Shown piece after piece: positions 1 through 11,259 of a DNA stretch of 64,000 nt. Numbering within the stretch: the stretch's first letter is position 1; each line of letters begins with the position of its first letter. The stretch is from Ottelia alismoides (taxonomy: Eukaryota > Streptophyta > Magnoliopsida > Alismatales > Hydrocharitaceae). Made by a program: the position numbers and the translations under genes. The stretch lies in NCBI GenBank assembly GCA_037367405.1, contig JAZKJV010002317.1, positions 1-64,000 on the forward strand, read 5' to 3'. The notes under the pieces were generated by a model. The model was not told the DNA's origin, ran no database searches, and saw only the letters and a list, made by a program, of their open reading frames with translations.

Positions 1-954
1 TAATACGGATGAACTAGATTATTAAGAAAACGATCACTTAGCCAAATTAATCTTTAATGTTAAATTAACTCAAATCGACCAAGTTATATTTTTCCTATAA
101 ATCTAATCCAATGATGAATGCAAAATGTATTTTTTTGGAATTTTTAGATTTAAAATGCACAAATTAAAAATGCAAAATTTTTTGGGGTTTTTATGCAATT
201 TTTCATGCAAATGATATGCAAAAATTATGAAAAATTTACTGAAAGTTAAATATGATTGAATGAAGCTACACTGATATTTTTGGAATTTTCTTACACTTTT
301 TATTTTTTTATGAATTTTTTACTGAAAACAGAGTGACTGTGGGTATTTAATTTCTAATAAATCCACGAAATCAAATTATCCAAAGATTGATTTATCTGAA
401 ATAGATATTGTAATAAGGAATCTAGGAGCTTTGAAATTTCTCAAAAATGTTATTTGTGGAATTAATTAAAAATCAATTACTTAAATCTCTAAGGAATTTA
501 TTTTACGCACAAGACAACTCCTAATTTGACGAAATTTGGATAGTAATCAAATAACATTTAGATGCATCATTCACAACTTTTTCGCAATTTTTGGAGCAAT
601 AAATTACTATGTGCAAATTTCAGAGCTTAAATGGGCAAAATATCACTGATTTTCAATCTCTAATTTTTAATAAAAAATTTAATGCTCAAAAAAACACAAT
701 TAAATAGCCGCAAGATAAGGAATTAGTTGCGCTACGACATGTTATTTTTTTTGATTAAAAAATAATGTAAAATGACTGTTCAAATTAACGTCAAATCCGA
801 GGGTGTCAATGCAATACAAAAATTGAAATAAATGAACTTAAAACTATGCATAGGGGCTTATTCGCAATTACTGAAACTTGAAAAGATGAAATGACAAATT
901 TCACAAGTAAAATAAAATAAAAGACTTGGACCTCCTCTATTCTTCTCCCGCAAG

Positions 955-1570
955 CAGCACAGGGGGCGGCTAGGGTTGAAGCACGCAGGGGCGGCGGCCA
1001 ACGGTGAGCGGGGCGACACGCGCTGCGGCGACGCGGGCTCGTAAGGACGGCGGCGCGCTTGGCGGTGGAGGACGAAGGCGGGCGGCGTGCGGCCGCGTCG
1101 CGCGAGCCGCACGGCGAAGCGCACGCGGGCGGCGCGCGGTGGGTTGCAGCAGCTCGGCGGCGCGCTTGTCGAGGGGGGGGGGGTAACGGCGACCGAGGGG
1201 GCGCGTGGGGTGACGCACGCACGGTGGCAGAGGTGCGCAGCGTAGAGGGGCGAACGTGCTCCTGCGTCGGGCTGAGGCGCGCGCAGAGGCCACGAGCGAG
1301 GGTGGCGCACGCGGAGGGGCGCGCGCTCCTGCGGTGGGGGGTGGGCTGCGTCGCCCCGAGCAGAGAGGCACGTGGCGTGGTCCACGTGCTGTGCGCGGAG
1401 GTGGAAGCAGCGGCCGTCGCGCGCGACGCTGGAGGAGGCTGCTTCGAGGTGCTGGCGGCCTGGAAGCGGAGGGCTGAACGGCTCGCGGCTCGCGGCCGCG
1501 GTTGGGAGGCGTGCGAGGGGGTCGGCGCAGAGGAACGGGGGTGGCTTGGCGGTGGCGACGTGCAGACCTG
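955..1570. other. GC-rich, CpG-rich block inside LTR
   Basis: About 600 bases of very GC- and CpG-rich sequence stand out sharply from the AT-rich remainder of the LTR. The long open frames in several directions here follow from scarce stop codons: none matches a family I know and the predicted proteins are Ala/Arg/Pro low complexity. The block lies downstream of the LTR splice donor, so it would fall inside the proposed leader intron. Confidence 0.6.
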
Positions 1571-1860
1571 TTCTGTAATTTTTTTGTTTTTGTTTTGTTT
1601 TTGTTTTGACTTTTTTTGTTTTTATATTTGGTAAACAGGAAATAAGATATGCAAATGGTAATGATTGTGGATGTATGCAAGGGTGATAATGTAAAAAATG
1701 CGATGATAGTGATGAATGATGGAGGTGAATGAAAATATTTTGGTGGTGATAAAAATGAGGTGATTGTGATGATGATGATTGATGTGGTTTTTTTTGTTTT
1801 GTGATGAACAAGATAAACTAATAATGTTAGATAAAGAATTGACAAGGAAAAGTTGAGAGA

Positions 1861-1868
1861 TTACTTAC
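1861..1868 (-). promoter_or_regulatory. Candidate splice donor in 3' LTR of A
   Basis: On the minus strand the sequence reads ATCACA|GTAAGTAATC, a near-consensus plant 5' splice site. It recurs in the other LTR (11252-11259) and in element B (37882-37889). In this downstream LTR it would matter only for transcripts starting in the LTR itself. Confidence 0.45.
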
Positions 1869-3250
1869 TGTGATTCGCCGAAGATGGAGCCACGGAGTGC
1901 GGCTTCCGGTTGTGGCCTCGAGGAGATGGCGGTTGCTCCGAAGATTGAGCGAGTCCAATCGGATATCGCGACGCGGCTATGGTGATGCCGCGGATCTCGC
2001 CTTGAGGTTGCCGTCGCTCGATTCGTCTTCTGCAGCTGTCACCTGAAGGTTAAAGGGGCTCGACCTCACTTCTCTCGAAAACGGCGGATGATGAAAAATG
2101 GTGGAGGAGGTGAGAATATAAAGAGGAGGGGGGAAGTTAGAAAAGAGGTGGAGAAGATGGAGGGATGGTGGAGGGAGTGGTGACTTGGAGTAGGGAGGAA
2201 GAAAAGAAGTGGTAAAAGGGGAATAAAATAAATTATTAATAACATAATATAATAGGCTACTAAAAATAATTAAAATAACAATAGTAAAATAATAATAAAT
2301 AATAAATCCAAAAATAATAAGATAAATCCGAAATTAATAAAATAATAAAAAAATGGGTTGACACGTGGCTGCTCCAGAGCTGCCACATGTCGCTCCTAGA
2401 AAATTCAAAAATTAAATGTAAAGAAAATCAAAAAGAAATAACAAAAGGGGTTAAATCAAAAAGTGGTCAACACAAAAGTTGTCTCGACGAGATCTACAAC
2501 TTTTGTAAAGGGTCGAAAATCAAAGAAAATCATCTGTACAAAAATGTATTTTTGGGTGGTACCTTATAGATATAAAATACCGCATTTTATCTTTTGTGAT
2601 TTTTTTATCATTTTTCAATAAGAGAAAAATCAAAATAAAAATAGAAAAATATGAGGAGAATATTTACAACTTAATATAATTTTTTTGGATTTTTAGTAAT
2701 GAAGAAAATAAAATGAGAAAATATAGGGGTAAAACGGTCATTTTGTACAATTTACAAAAGGGGCCCAAAACCCAAGTTTTGCATACGAGCTCCGATTTTA
2801 GTGAAATTGGTTTTGTTTCGAAGGTCTCTGAATGTATATTACTTTAAAAGTGAGTAGACCTAATTCGGACACTGTATGAGAGAGGTATGCACATTTTAAG
2901 GTTCATGGTTTCAAACTTGGATTGGGGTTTTATTGGTTAGTTTTACAAGTTAGTATTTTTTTGATATTTTTCTTTAATTAGTGTTAGTCATATATACACA
3001 ATAGAGTTGGTTTTATTAGATTGGGAGTTAGTATAAAATATATACAAATAAGGTATTTTATCTAATATACAGGTGAATATTTACAAGTGAAATTGGCTTC
3101 TTATTTTATGCAAATATGAGTGCTAAAATGTAAATGTTATCAATGCATGCATGAATGATAATTATACCATATAAGTAGAAATATGCCTCTAATTACTCGG
3201 GAACAAAGCTCTATTTTCAACTTTTAGAGTGATGAATTGCAGATTCATCA

Positions 3251-3262
3251 ACCCCCTATACT
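3251..3262 (-). other. Polypurine tract of element A
   Basis: Read on the minus strand this is AGTATAGGGGGT, directly before the LTR start TGATGAATC. A purine run at this place primes plus-strand DNA synthesis in LTR retrotransposons. It is preceded by TTTAAGTATA, which looks like the right half of the hairpins repeated further upstream in the element. Confidence 0.75.
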
Positions 3263-4764
3263 TAAACCTTGCTCATCCCCGAGCAACTAAAATCAAATGC
3301 AAGAGTGAAATGAGATTGGGTTCCATACCAAGGTCATGAACAAAAGTTGAAAATAGAGCTTGACTCAACCTTTGGATTAATTGTGTGGCGGAACCTTATT
3401 GGGATCTGAATTTAAGACCTAATAGACTTCAAGTTTCACAAGTCTTCTATTCACGACGCCTCAACAGTCAGGTCAGAACAAATCCTCAAACGCAAAATTT
3501 CTGATGACTATGATTCTTACTTGTACTGTGTAAGTGAAATGTAACTCTCCACATCAGAAATGGCTCAGAACCAGCCTCCTCTAACAAGGTAACTCAATAA
3601 CCCGGTCCAGCAACTCTTTCCTCGAGGAGCAGGGTATTCCCTTCTAAGTTCAAGTGCGACCAGCTCAAGAGGAGGGCGTGGAGAAAGAATGGACGGTAGC
3701 CAGTGTAGCTACCTATCCCGGGATGCCTGACCAGTGTAGCCAAGTCATCCAGCTGCATTTCTTTGCTAATATACAGACTCCGACAGGTAATATTTTTTTT
3801 TGGTCTGTCTATTTTTTTTGGAGTTCTTGCATTTTTTCTCTCTCTCTTTTTCCTTTTTTTGAACTATATACAAGGTGCAGCATGTACATCAGGAGTTTTT
3901 CCTTATGAGCCAGTAGACTATCCCTCTTTTGAAGCATTATTGCAACCCACAGCGTCCTGTCCTTAGACTTCAACACCACCAGACTAGGTTGAGATGCACT
4001 ACCCTCCCTAGAGGAGGACGGATGTTTCCACCGTATGCTACTCCAAGCTAAAGGATTCTACCTCCTCACCATCTCATCAATGAAGAGCTACGTGCTTTGT
4101 GCTTGTCCAAGTTAGGTCACTGTCTAAAAGAACCATGCGTGTGCCCGAGATATTCTACTTAGACTAATCAAGATGACATGGGAACATAGACTTGCGGACT
4201 CAAAGAATTAAGTCACTTGACCTGAGAAATCTTAACTCCAGTTCCTATAAGGTTCCTATGAAATTAGGTGGATTAAGGTCAAATCAAGTCCATCCTCAAT
4301 CTCTACTCATAACTCGGTTCAGAACCCACTAGCTTTTCCCCTTGCATATGCAGATGAGAGGTAGATGACATGCTATGAATGAAATGCAAGACTCTCTTTT
4401 TTCTTTTTTTTTTCGAAATGCAAGGATGATATGCAAGAGTAAATAATAAGCCTTATTCTCAACATATATATTTTTTTTGGTATACAACAAATTTTATTAT
4501 TTACAACATGTTTTTAATTTACACATAATATACATAGTATACAAGTTTTTTTTCGATATACATCCTATTTTACAACAAATTTTACAAAAGTATGTTTTAC
4601 AAGAATTTTACATTTTTAACAAGTATTATAGTACAACATTATACAAAAAAATCAAATTTTTACCCACCCCGTATTTATTGCATAATATATACAAAAATAC
4701 CTGAAAATACGCGAAAGTACGAGCTATGGGTAAAGTATATATGTAATATATACACGCCCACCTA
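3263..4764 (-). other. Non-coding 3' internal region of element A
   Basis: No long reading frame or known domain is visible. In autonomous relatives pol or an env-like frame would end near here. Parts resemble the stretch just inside the 3' LTR of element C (from 31428), so the region is conserved without obvious coding. The short open frames are not supported. Confidence 0.5.
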
Positions 4765-5119
4765 TACTTAGCGTGTGCTATGTCCTCAGAGCACGAAAAG
4801 CGACGAAAAAGACATAGCTCGTGCTAAGCGTAGGAGAGCAAAATTACAAAAAGTATAGAAGTCGCTCTTCCCCCCCCCCCCATACTTAGGCTCTGGCAGC
4901 CTAAGTGTACAAGAAGATCAAAAATAGGGCGAACGAGGACAAGAGGGGAAATGGATGAGTATATACACGGCGGGTATCGATCCCCCCTATACTTAGGCTT
5001 TGGTCAGCCTAAGTATAGGACAAGAGTGAGTATGAGAATCGATGTGATCTGGAGGATGTACAGTCAATAGATGCGGGTCACTCTCCCCCTATACTTAGGA
5101 TCTGGTTATCCTAAGTATA
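4765..5119 (-). repeat. Array of hairpins with PPT-like tails
   Basis: There are four inverted repeats. One is long (4765-4832, with GCTATGTC and GACATAGC arms). Three are short: 4883-4909, 4988-5017 and 5090-5119, with arms TATACTTAGG and CCTAAGTATA around a loop of about 5-10 bases. The short ones are spaced about 103 bases apart. On the minus strand each is followed by a G-rich purine run like the true polypurine tract before the LTR, so the array resembles amplified copies of the PPT region. Element C has a matching array (33036-33430) and element B keeps one hairpin touching its LTR. Confidence 0.75.
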
Positions 5120-5217
5120 ATCATAAAATGAAATGAGATGAGCCGTGGCGAGTGATTTTGATCACTGGGAGGGAGGGAGAGAAAGTATATACAAGAAAGA
5201 GTGAGAATATACAAGGA

Positions 5218-7782
5218 TTAAGAAGGTTTGTGACGAACCTTCTTGCGGACGCAAGGAGGTGGATAATATACATATGTGTCGTTGTCGGAATCATCCTTAG
5301 ATGAATAATAGTGAGGTGTAGGGATCGTCCAACGAGGGTCGACACACGGCTGCTTGCTTAGATAAGGCTTGAGAACAGCCGAAGTGAGCTCACTCATATA
5401 AATTACCTTGTCCGGGCCAGATGAGGACTCCTCAGAAAATTCCTTCTCCGGTGTGTTGAAGGAAACTTTCTTAGTCGGTTTTCTAGAACCTGAATCATTG
5501 AGAGGGAGATGAGAGAGACGCGCCTTGAGAGGTTCGGGGGAACTCCTCGATGAATCAATTATCGACTTCCTCTCACTAAATAGCCGACTAGAGGGAGCAA
5601 CCGTGTTTTTATGTGGAGGCAATTTAGTCTTGGTTGTCTCCTTTGAAGGTCTGGGACATGGTGTGGTGCTGACCATGGGTTCCTCATCAGACGAGTCACC
5701 ATATAGATTGTAATATTCCTGAAGGGTCAGCACATGGTTCGAGAAGGTGCTAGTGGTCTCAGTCAGCTTGGCATTATTGGGCTCTTGTGCCGGATCATCA
5801 AAATGGTCAAGGCAATCAACAAAGGTTGTGTCTGACTTAATGATAGCTTCTGGTCGTGAGTCCTCCTTAGAAGCTGTCATGGTGGTGGTGCAAGCAGTTG
5901 ATGAAGTGAAGATGTGGGGAGTCTCAGAACCAGTGGTCGTCCGGGCAGTCGGTCTCGCAGGTGTAGTAGAGAGGTGGGACTCATCTACCTCTCGATGGTC
6001 ACGGCTGTCAGCGGATGTGCGGGTTACCTTAGAGTAAAGTTTATCAAAGAATGGGTGAGGTCGGAGTGCTCCCAATGCTGAGAAATCGATCTCCCGAGTC
6101 TCGCAATCTATAGACGCTTTAGCTGAGGCTAAGAACGGCTTCCCGAGAATAATCGGAGACTGGGTAAACTCTCCTCGGTGCTTGATGTCAATGATCGTGA
6201 AGTCCACCTGAAGTAGAGCACCTTGGAAAGTAACAATGACTGAAATATTTCCTCTAGACCGTTTGATGGATCGATCAGCCAGCTGAACGATCTCTCTCGA
6301 CTTTCTGATTGGCCTGAGTTTGAGCTTGTCAAACACAGAGGTCGGGAGGATATTTATTGAAGAGTCATCATCGATTCTTGCATGGGTAAAGATAGTGTCT
6401 TTGTTTTCACATTCAAGCCTAGGCAATCGCTTCACTCTGCGGCTCTTGGTCTTTCGTCCCATCACCAAGGAGGTGGCCATAGACACTATGTGTCTTTCAG
6501 TCCTGGTTCTCTTAGTACCCGACCTCTTGGGCATTAATTTACTCTTAACAAATCTCTTGAGGTCGGGGAAGTGATCTATGGCCTTTATTAAGGGAAGTTT
6601 AAAGATCAATTCTTCATCAAGTGCTTCCCTTAGGGCAGAATCCAACTTTTTTAGGTCTTTTTCATTTTCAATTTTTATGTGGGTTTTCGGTTTTTCAATT
6701 TTTTGGGTATTTTTGGTGGATGAATGATCAGACTCTGGATTGGAGGGTAAGTGGTTAGTAGAAGAGGGAGATAGAATGGACTCCAGCTGTACAGACAGTG
6801 TGGGTTCCCTGATGTTTGCTTTGTTTTCAACCTCAAAAATACTCATGTCTTTTCTCACTTTTATACCCAGGCTGGCAGAAATTGAGTGTAATATTCCCAT
6901 GACATCTCTCAACTCGTTACCAAATGATTCATTTTTCTTAATAAGTCTAGAGATGTCATCCTCCACAAAATTCTCATGACAAATCATGGGAGAGTTCTGC
7001 TCAAGTGGAGGGTACTGCTGAGATATTGATGTCTCATACTCAACATACCTAGACTCTGGCATGTAATGTTGGGTCGAGTATGGACCATCTAGATGGCGAA
7101 TATTGGTCAGAGCCTCATATGATGAAATGGGGGCTGATAAGTCTAGCTCATGAGTCCAATCTTGTGAATGTATAGGTTCTCCTAATGAAGGCTGGTTAAT
7201 GGAGGCTTGATCACTAAAGTCAATCAAGTCTGGGAGATCATGATGTACATGCCTCTCCATTCGGTTTGTTCGATCGACCAAGTTATGCCCTAAGGTCAAG
7301 TCGGGATGTTTAAATTGTTGTATGGTCCCTACTTGAGGTGAGAATGAAGTATGTGGGGGCATATACTTTTGCCAATCATCTGTCTCAACAGTGGCTTGCT
7401 CTTCATTTGATTCTTTGATTCCTGCAAGCTTTCGAGAATAAGGACAGTCAGCCCAAGGTGGAAGTGTATCCGGGATGCTATAATATGGAGTAGGTGAGGA
7501 ATGCGAAGAAGCGGAGAAATCAGTCGAAGTTCTGACTTCATATTCGGGTTGAGGTGGGACCGACCACGGGTAGGGGTCTCTCGTGGATGGCAGAGGATAC
7601 ATGGAAGAAGGAGAAGGTGAAGATGAACGGTATATGGTCAAGGAGGAATGACCAGAGGTCACAGGGTATGGGGACCAATATCCCGACATCTTGAAGAGGA
7701 TATGTAAGTAGAATGAGGTAGAAAATGCGCAATTACGCAGGCTAACACACAAGGACATACACAAAGACAGACGCAAGAGCAA
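5218..7782 (-). CDS. Athila-like ORF with retropepsin-like domain
   Basis: Open frame of 854 codons, the only long one in element A. Residues 32-110 are Ser/Pro/Tyr-rich; about 272-305 could form a short helix or coiled coil; 395-420 resembles the gag-protease linker of Athila elements (FKLPLIKAIDHFPDLKRF). About 456-560 is an aspartic-protease-like domain with the putative catalytic Asp at 471-472, LADRSIKR at 501-508 and IILGKPFL at 544-551. The usual D-x-G is replaced by D-D-D-S-S, so activity is doubtful. The C-terminal 290 residues are Ser/Thr-rich and acidic. No gag fold, zinc knuckle, reverse transcriptase or integrase is visible. Met32 (7689) is the likelier start, because the copy in element B is similar from the matching MS-YWSPY onward. 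Confidence 0.7.
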   Translation of the reverse strand: MLLRLSLCMSLCVSLRNCAFSTSFYLHILFKMSGYWSPYPVTSGHSSLTIYRSSSPSPSSMYPLPSTRDPYPWSVPPQPEYEVRTSTDFSASSHSSPTPYYSIPDTLPPWADCPYSRKLAGIKESNEEQATVETDDWQKYMPPHTSFSPQVGTIQQFKHPDLTLGHNLVDRTNRMERHVHHDLPDLIDFSDQASINQPSLGEPIHSQDWTHELDLSAPISSYEALTNIRHLDGPYSTQHYMPESRYVEYETSISQQYPPLEQNSPMICHENFVEDDISRLIKKNESFGNELRDVMGILHSISASLGIKVRKDMSIFEVENKANIREPTLSVQLESILSPSSTNHLPSNPESDHSSTKNTQKIEKPKTHIKIENEKDLKKLDSALREALDEELIFKLPLIKAIDHFPDLKRFVKSKLMPKRSGTKRTRTERHIVSMATSLVMGRKTKSRRVKRLPRLECENKDTIFTHARIDDDSSINILPTSVFDKLKLRPIRKSREIVQLADRSIKRSRGNISVIVTFQGALLQVDFTIIDIKHRGEFTQSPIILGKPFLASAKASIDCETREIDFSALGALRPHPFFDKLYSKVTRTSADSRDHREVDESHLSTTPARPTARTTTGSETPHIFTSSTACTTTMTASKEDSRPEAIIKSDTTFVDCLDHFDDPAQEPNNAKLTETTSTFSNHVLTLQEYYNLYGDSSDEEPMVSTTPCPRPSKETTKTKLPPHKNTVAPSSRLFSERKSIIDSSRSSPEPLKARLSHLPLNDSGSRKPTKKVSFNTPEKEFSEESSSGPDKVIYMSELTSAVLKPYLSKQPCVDPRWTIPTPHYYSSKDDSDNDTYVYYPPPCVRKKVRHKPS

Positions 7783-9106
7783 ACCCTGAATTCACACTCA
7801 ACACGGTGAAGGACCCGAAACCGAGTCCAATTAATCTTGTCCATTTTAAGTGTGATTTTTCAAGTAAGATAGCAAGGAGTTACGCGACCTATAGGGAAGT
7901 CGGCTCAGAGCCGGATGCGTCTTCCCTGTTTAACTTGTCGCCTAAGATACCGCCGGTCCTTCCTTTCTTCGCTCCTATCCGGAGTTGGGGACTCAAAGAC
8001 CGTGCCCCTATCTACCTGCAAGCAGGCGGAGGCTGACAAAGCTAGGCCTTGTCGCGAAGTACCGTTGGTTCGCCCCTGACTACACGCGAATAGGCGGAGG
8101 ATACTTGGTACTGGTCAATGAATCTAAAAATATCCCACTCGTGATATTTGCTAGGATCAGTTGGCCCGTGATATGGAAGGCAGGGATTTAGGCTCTGCCT
8201 TAAGGTGTTCACACACACTCAAGTACCCTCACTCGGCCTGAAAACAAGGTCGGGGTTACTCTCCCGCAAATAAGGGTTAATTTTAGTCAATTTTTTTGGT
8301 CAAATTCAATTAGCAGTCCCGATTTTAAAGATTAGTTGTCACTGATATTAATCCACACAAGCAATCACGTCTACCGTCCAATCCCAATTCCTTTATCCTA
8401 GGTTAGAAAACCGAGAGAGAGAATAGGAAAAAGCCGATGCAATCGAAAAAACGATGATGAATGCTTGAGTAAGAAGACTTACAGTGCCTCCAGCTCTCTA
8501 CAATGCAGGATGCAGTACTGAATTGAAATTTTTACACTAAATGAATGCAATCGATGAAAAAGCCGCTCCTAGACAGGCAGTTCTATTAGGAGTGAACAAC
8601 AGATTATGTTTGAATAGATCTGCGGTCTAAGTGCGTCTTTTAAATAATGTGTGTGCCTAGAAAATTACAAGCACAAACAAATCCTAGAGTGGCTCGAGGA
8701 GCCGCTAGTGCAAGCCTAGTCTAAAATTCAAACCACACAGCAGACGGGGACACAGTTTCACTATATTTACACACGCGAGAACCCAAACGGGAACCGCTGT
8801 AAATGATGCAGACACTCTTTTTTTTTAAATTACAAAAATCTTTTTGACGTCCAACAGCCGACTTGATTCAAGAATCGTCGGCCTCCGATGCACTTCGAGA
8901 TGCGTTGACTTCAAGAAAGCCGCTCCAAGTCCACGGGGCCCTCGCACAAAAAGATGGAATTATGTCAGAGAGAGATATATACAGAAATGGTCAAAAAATA
9001 TTTAAAGAAAAAATGAATAATTACAATGCGGCTCGGGGGTCAGACTACCCGAGTGAATGGGAAAATGTAACTCTAATTTTTCTAAAGTGATCCTAAGCCG
9101 TTTGCC
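7783..9106 (-). other. Leader between PBS and ORF of element A
   Basis: About 1.3 kb with no long frame. It corresponds segment by segment to 40174-41600 of element B. A pyrimidine-rich stretch (TATATCTCTCTCTG on the minus strand, near 8970) lies just upstream of GGACTTGGAGCGGC, which in element B directly follows a good 3' splice site. In A the candidate acceptor is displaced by a short insertion. Confidence 0.5.
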
Positions 9107-9124
9107 TCCCCGGCAACAACGCCA
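9107..9124 (-). other. tRNA-Asp-type primer binding site of element A
   Basis: The minus strand reads TGGCGTTGTTGCCGGGGA, two bases inside the LTR end. This differs at two positions from the Athila primer site complementary to the 3' end of plant tRNA-Asp. Its place fixes element polarity and the 5' LTR boundary. Confidence 0.85.
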
Positions 9125-10344
9125 TTTGACGGACACAGATGACCTACCCTTTAATATTGTCGGATTGACCTTTTCGTTGCAGTCGCATAGATCCACGTCG
9201 GTCAAAAATAACCGCACGACTCGAGTAATCGTCGAATGAAATTATGTGTGGTTTTATGTTTATTTAGCCTGGGCACAAGCCCCAGGGTCGACTCAAGGAG
9301 GCAAAGGAACAACTCGGGATCAAGTTAGAGTGATTAGATTATGGTTTTCCAAGTGGGATTTTTTTGGTATATTTTATGCAATAAAAATTCAAGAATGCAA
9401 CAATACGGATGAACTAGGTTATTAAGAAAACGATCACTTAGCCAAATTAATCTTTAATGTCAAATTAACTCAAATCGACCAAGTTATATTTTTCCTATAA
9501 ACCTAATCCAATGATGAATGCAAAATGTATTTATTTGGAATTTTTGGATTTAAAATGCACAAATTAAAAATGCAAACCTTTTTGGGGTTTTTATGCAATT
9601 TTTCGTGCAAATGATATGCAAAAATTATGAAAACTTTACTGAAAGTTAAATATGATGGAATGAAGCTACACTAATATTTTTGGAATTTTCTGACACTTTT
9701 TTATTTTTTATGAATTTTTTACAGAAAACAGAGTGACTGTGGGTATTTAATTTCTAATAAATCCACAAAATCAAATTATCAAAAGATTGATTTTTCTCAA
9801 ATAGATATTGTAATAAGGAATCCACGAGCTTTGAAATTTCTCAAAAATGTTATTTGTGGAATTAATTAAAAATCAATTACTTGAATCTCTAAGGAATTTA
9901 TTTTACGCACAAGACAACTCCTAATTGGACGAAATTTGGAAAGTAATCAAATAACACTTAGATGCTTCATTCACAATTGTTTCGCAATTTTTGGAGCAAT
10001 AAATGACTATGTGCGAATTTCAGAGCTTAAATGAGCAAAATATCACTGATTTTCAATCTCTGATTTTTAGTAAATAATTTAATGCTCACAAAAACACAAT
10101 TAAATAGCCGCAAGATAAGGAATTAAGTGCGCTACGACATGCTATTTTTTTATTAAAAAATAATGTAAAATGACTGTTCAAATTAACGTTCAAATCCAAG
10201 GGTGTCAATGCAATACAGAAATTGAAATAAATGAACTTAAAACTATGCACAGGGGCTTATTTGCAATTACTGAAACTTGAAAAGATGAAATGACAAATTT
10301 CACAAATAAAATAAAATAAAAGACTTGGACCTCCTCTATTCTTC

Positions 10345-10945
10345 TCCCGCAAGCAGCACAGGGGGCGGCTAGGGTTGAAGCACACGGGGGCGGCGGCCAA
10401 CGGTGAGCGGGGCGGCACGCGCTACGACGACGCGGGCTCGTGAGGACGACGGCGCGCTTGGCAGTGGAGGACGAAGGCAGGCGGCGCGCGGCCACGTTGC
10501 GCGAGCCGCACGGCGAAGCGCACGCGGGCGGCGCGCAGTGGGTTGCAGCAGCTCGGCGGCGTGCTTGTCGAGGGGGGGGGGGGTAACGGCGACCGAGGGG
10601 GGCGCGTGGGGCGGCGCACGCACGGTGGCGGAGGTGCGCGGCGTAGAGGGGCGAACGTGCTCCTGCGCCGGGCTGAGGCGCGCGCGGAGGCCACGCGCGA
10701 GGGTGGCGCACGCGGAGGGGCGCGCGCTCCAGTGGTGTGGGGTGGGCTGCGCTGCCCCGAGCAGAGAGGCACGTGGTGTGGTCCACGCGTTGTGCGCGGA
10801 GGTGGAAGCAGCGGCCGCCGTGCGCGACGCCGGAGGAGGCTGCTTCGAGGTGCTGGCGGCCTGGAAGCGGAGGGCTGAACGACTCGCGGCTCGCGGCTGC
10901 GGTTGGGAGGCATGCGAGGGGGTCGGCGCAGAGTAACGGGGGTGG
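10345..10945. other. GC-rich, CpG-rich block inside 5' LTR
   Basis: Counterpart of 955-1570. A 343-codon minus-strand frame (10205-11236) spans it here but is broken into different frames in the other LTR, which argues against a conserved protein. The predicted product is low complexity: His/Ile-rich at the start, Ala/Arg/Pro-rich in the middle. Confidence 0.55.
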
Positions 10946-11251
10946 CTTGGCGGCGGCGATGGGCAGACCTATTCTGCAATTTTTTTTGTTTTTTTTACTT
11001 TTTTTTGTTTTTATATTTGGTAAACAGGAAATAAGATATGCAAATGGTAATGATTGTGGATGTATGCAAGGGTGATAATGTAAAAAAATGCGATGATAGT
11101 GATGAATGATGGAGGTGAATGAAAGTATTTTGGTGGTGATAAAAATGAGGTGATTGTGATGATGGTGATTGATGTGGTTTTTTTTTGTTTTGTGATGAAC
11201 AAGATAAACTAATAATGTTAGACAAAGAATTGACAAGGAAAAGTTGAGAGA

Positions 11252-11259
11252 TTACTTAC
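11252..11259 (-). promoter_or_regulatory. Candidate splice donor in 5' LTR of A
   Basis: The minus strand reads ATCACAA|GTAAGTAATC. If transcription starts upstream in this LTR, the donor could join to an acceptor past the primer site and remove the GC-rich block, the LTR end and the primer site from an mRNA for the 854-codon frame. This is inference from sequence only. Confidence 0.45.

Larger units (their letters stand above)
1..3250 (-). repeat. 3' LTR of element A, cut by window start
   Basis: The LTR begins at 3250 on the minus strand with TGATGAATCTGC, directly after a polypurine tract. Position 1 corresponds to 9401 in the other LTR, so about 274 bases of the LTR end lie outside the window and full length would be about 3.5 kb. 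The copies differ by a few bases per hundred by eye plus small indels. The LTR has an AT-rich first part, a GC-rich middle (about 955-1570) and an AT-rich end. Confidence 0.88.

Noticed and set aside
806..1845. Several overlapping 60-317 codon frames in the LTR GC block
   Set aside because: They exist in all directions because stops are rare in GC-rich DNA; frames are not conserved between the LTR copies and the products are low complexity.
2109..2126. TATA-like text near GAGAATATAAAGAGG in the A LTR
   Set aside because: It is TATA-like on the wrong strand for the element and weak on the right one, and element B lacks it.
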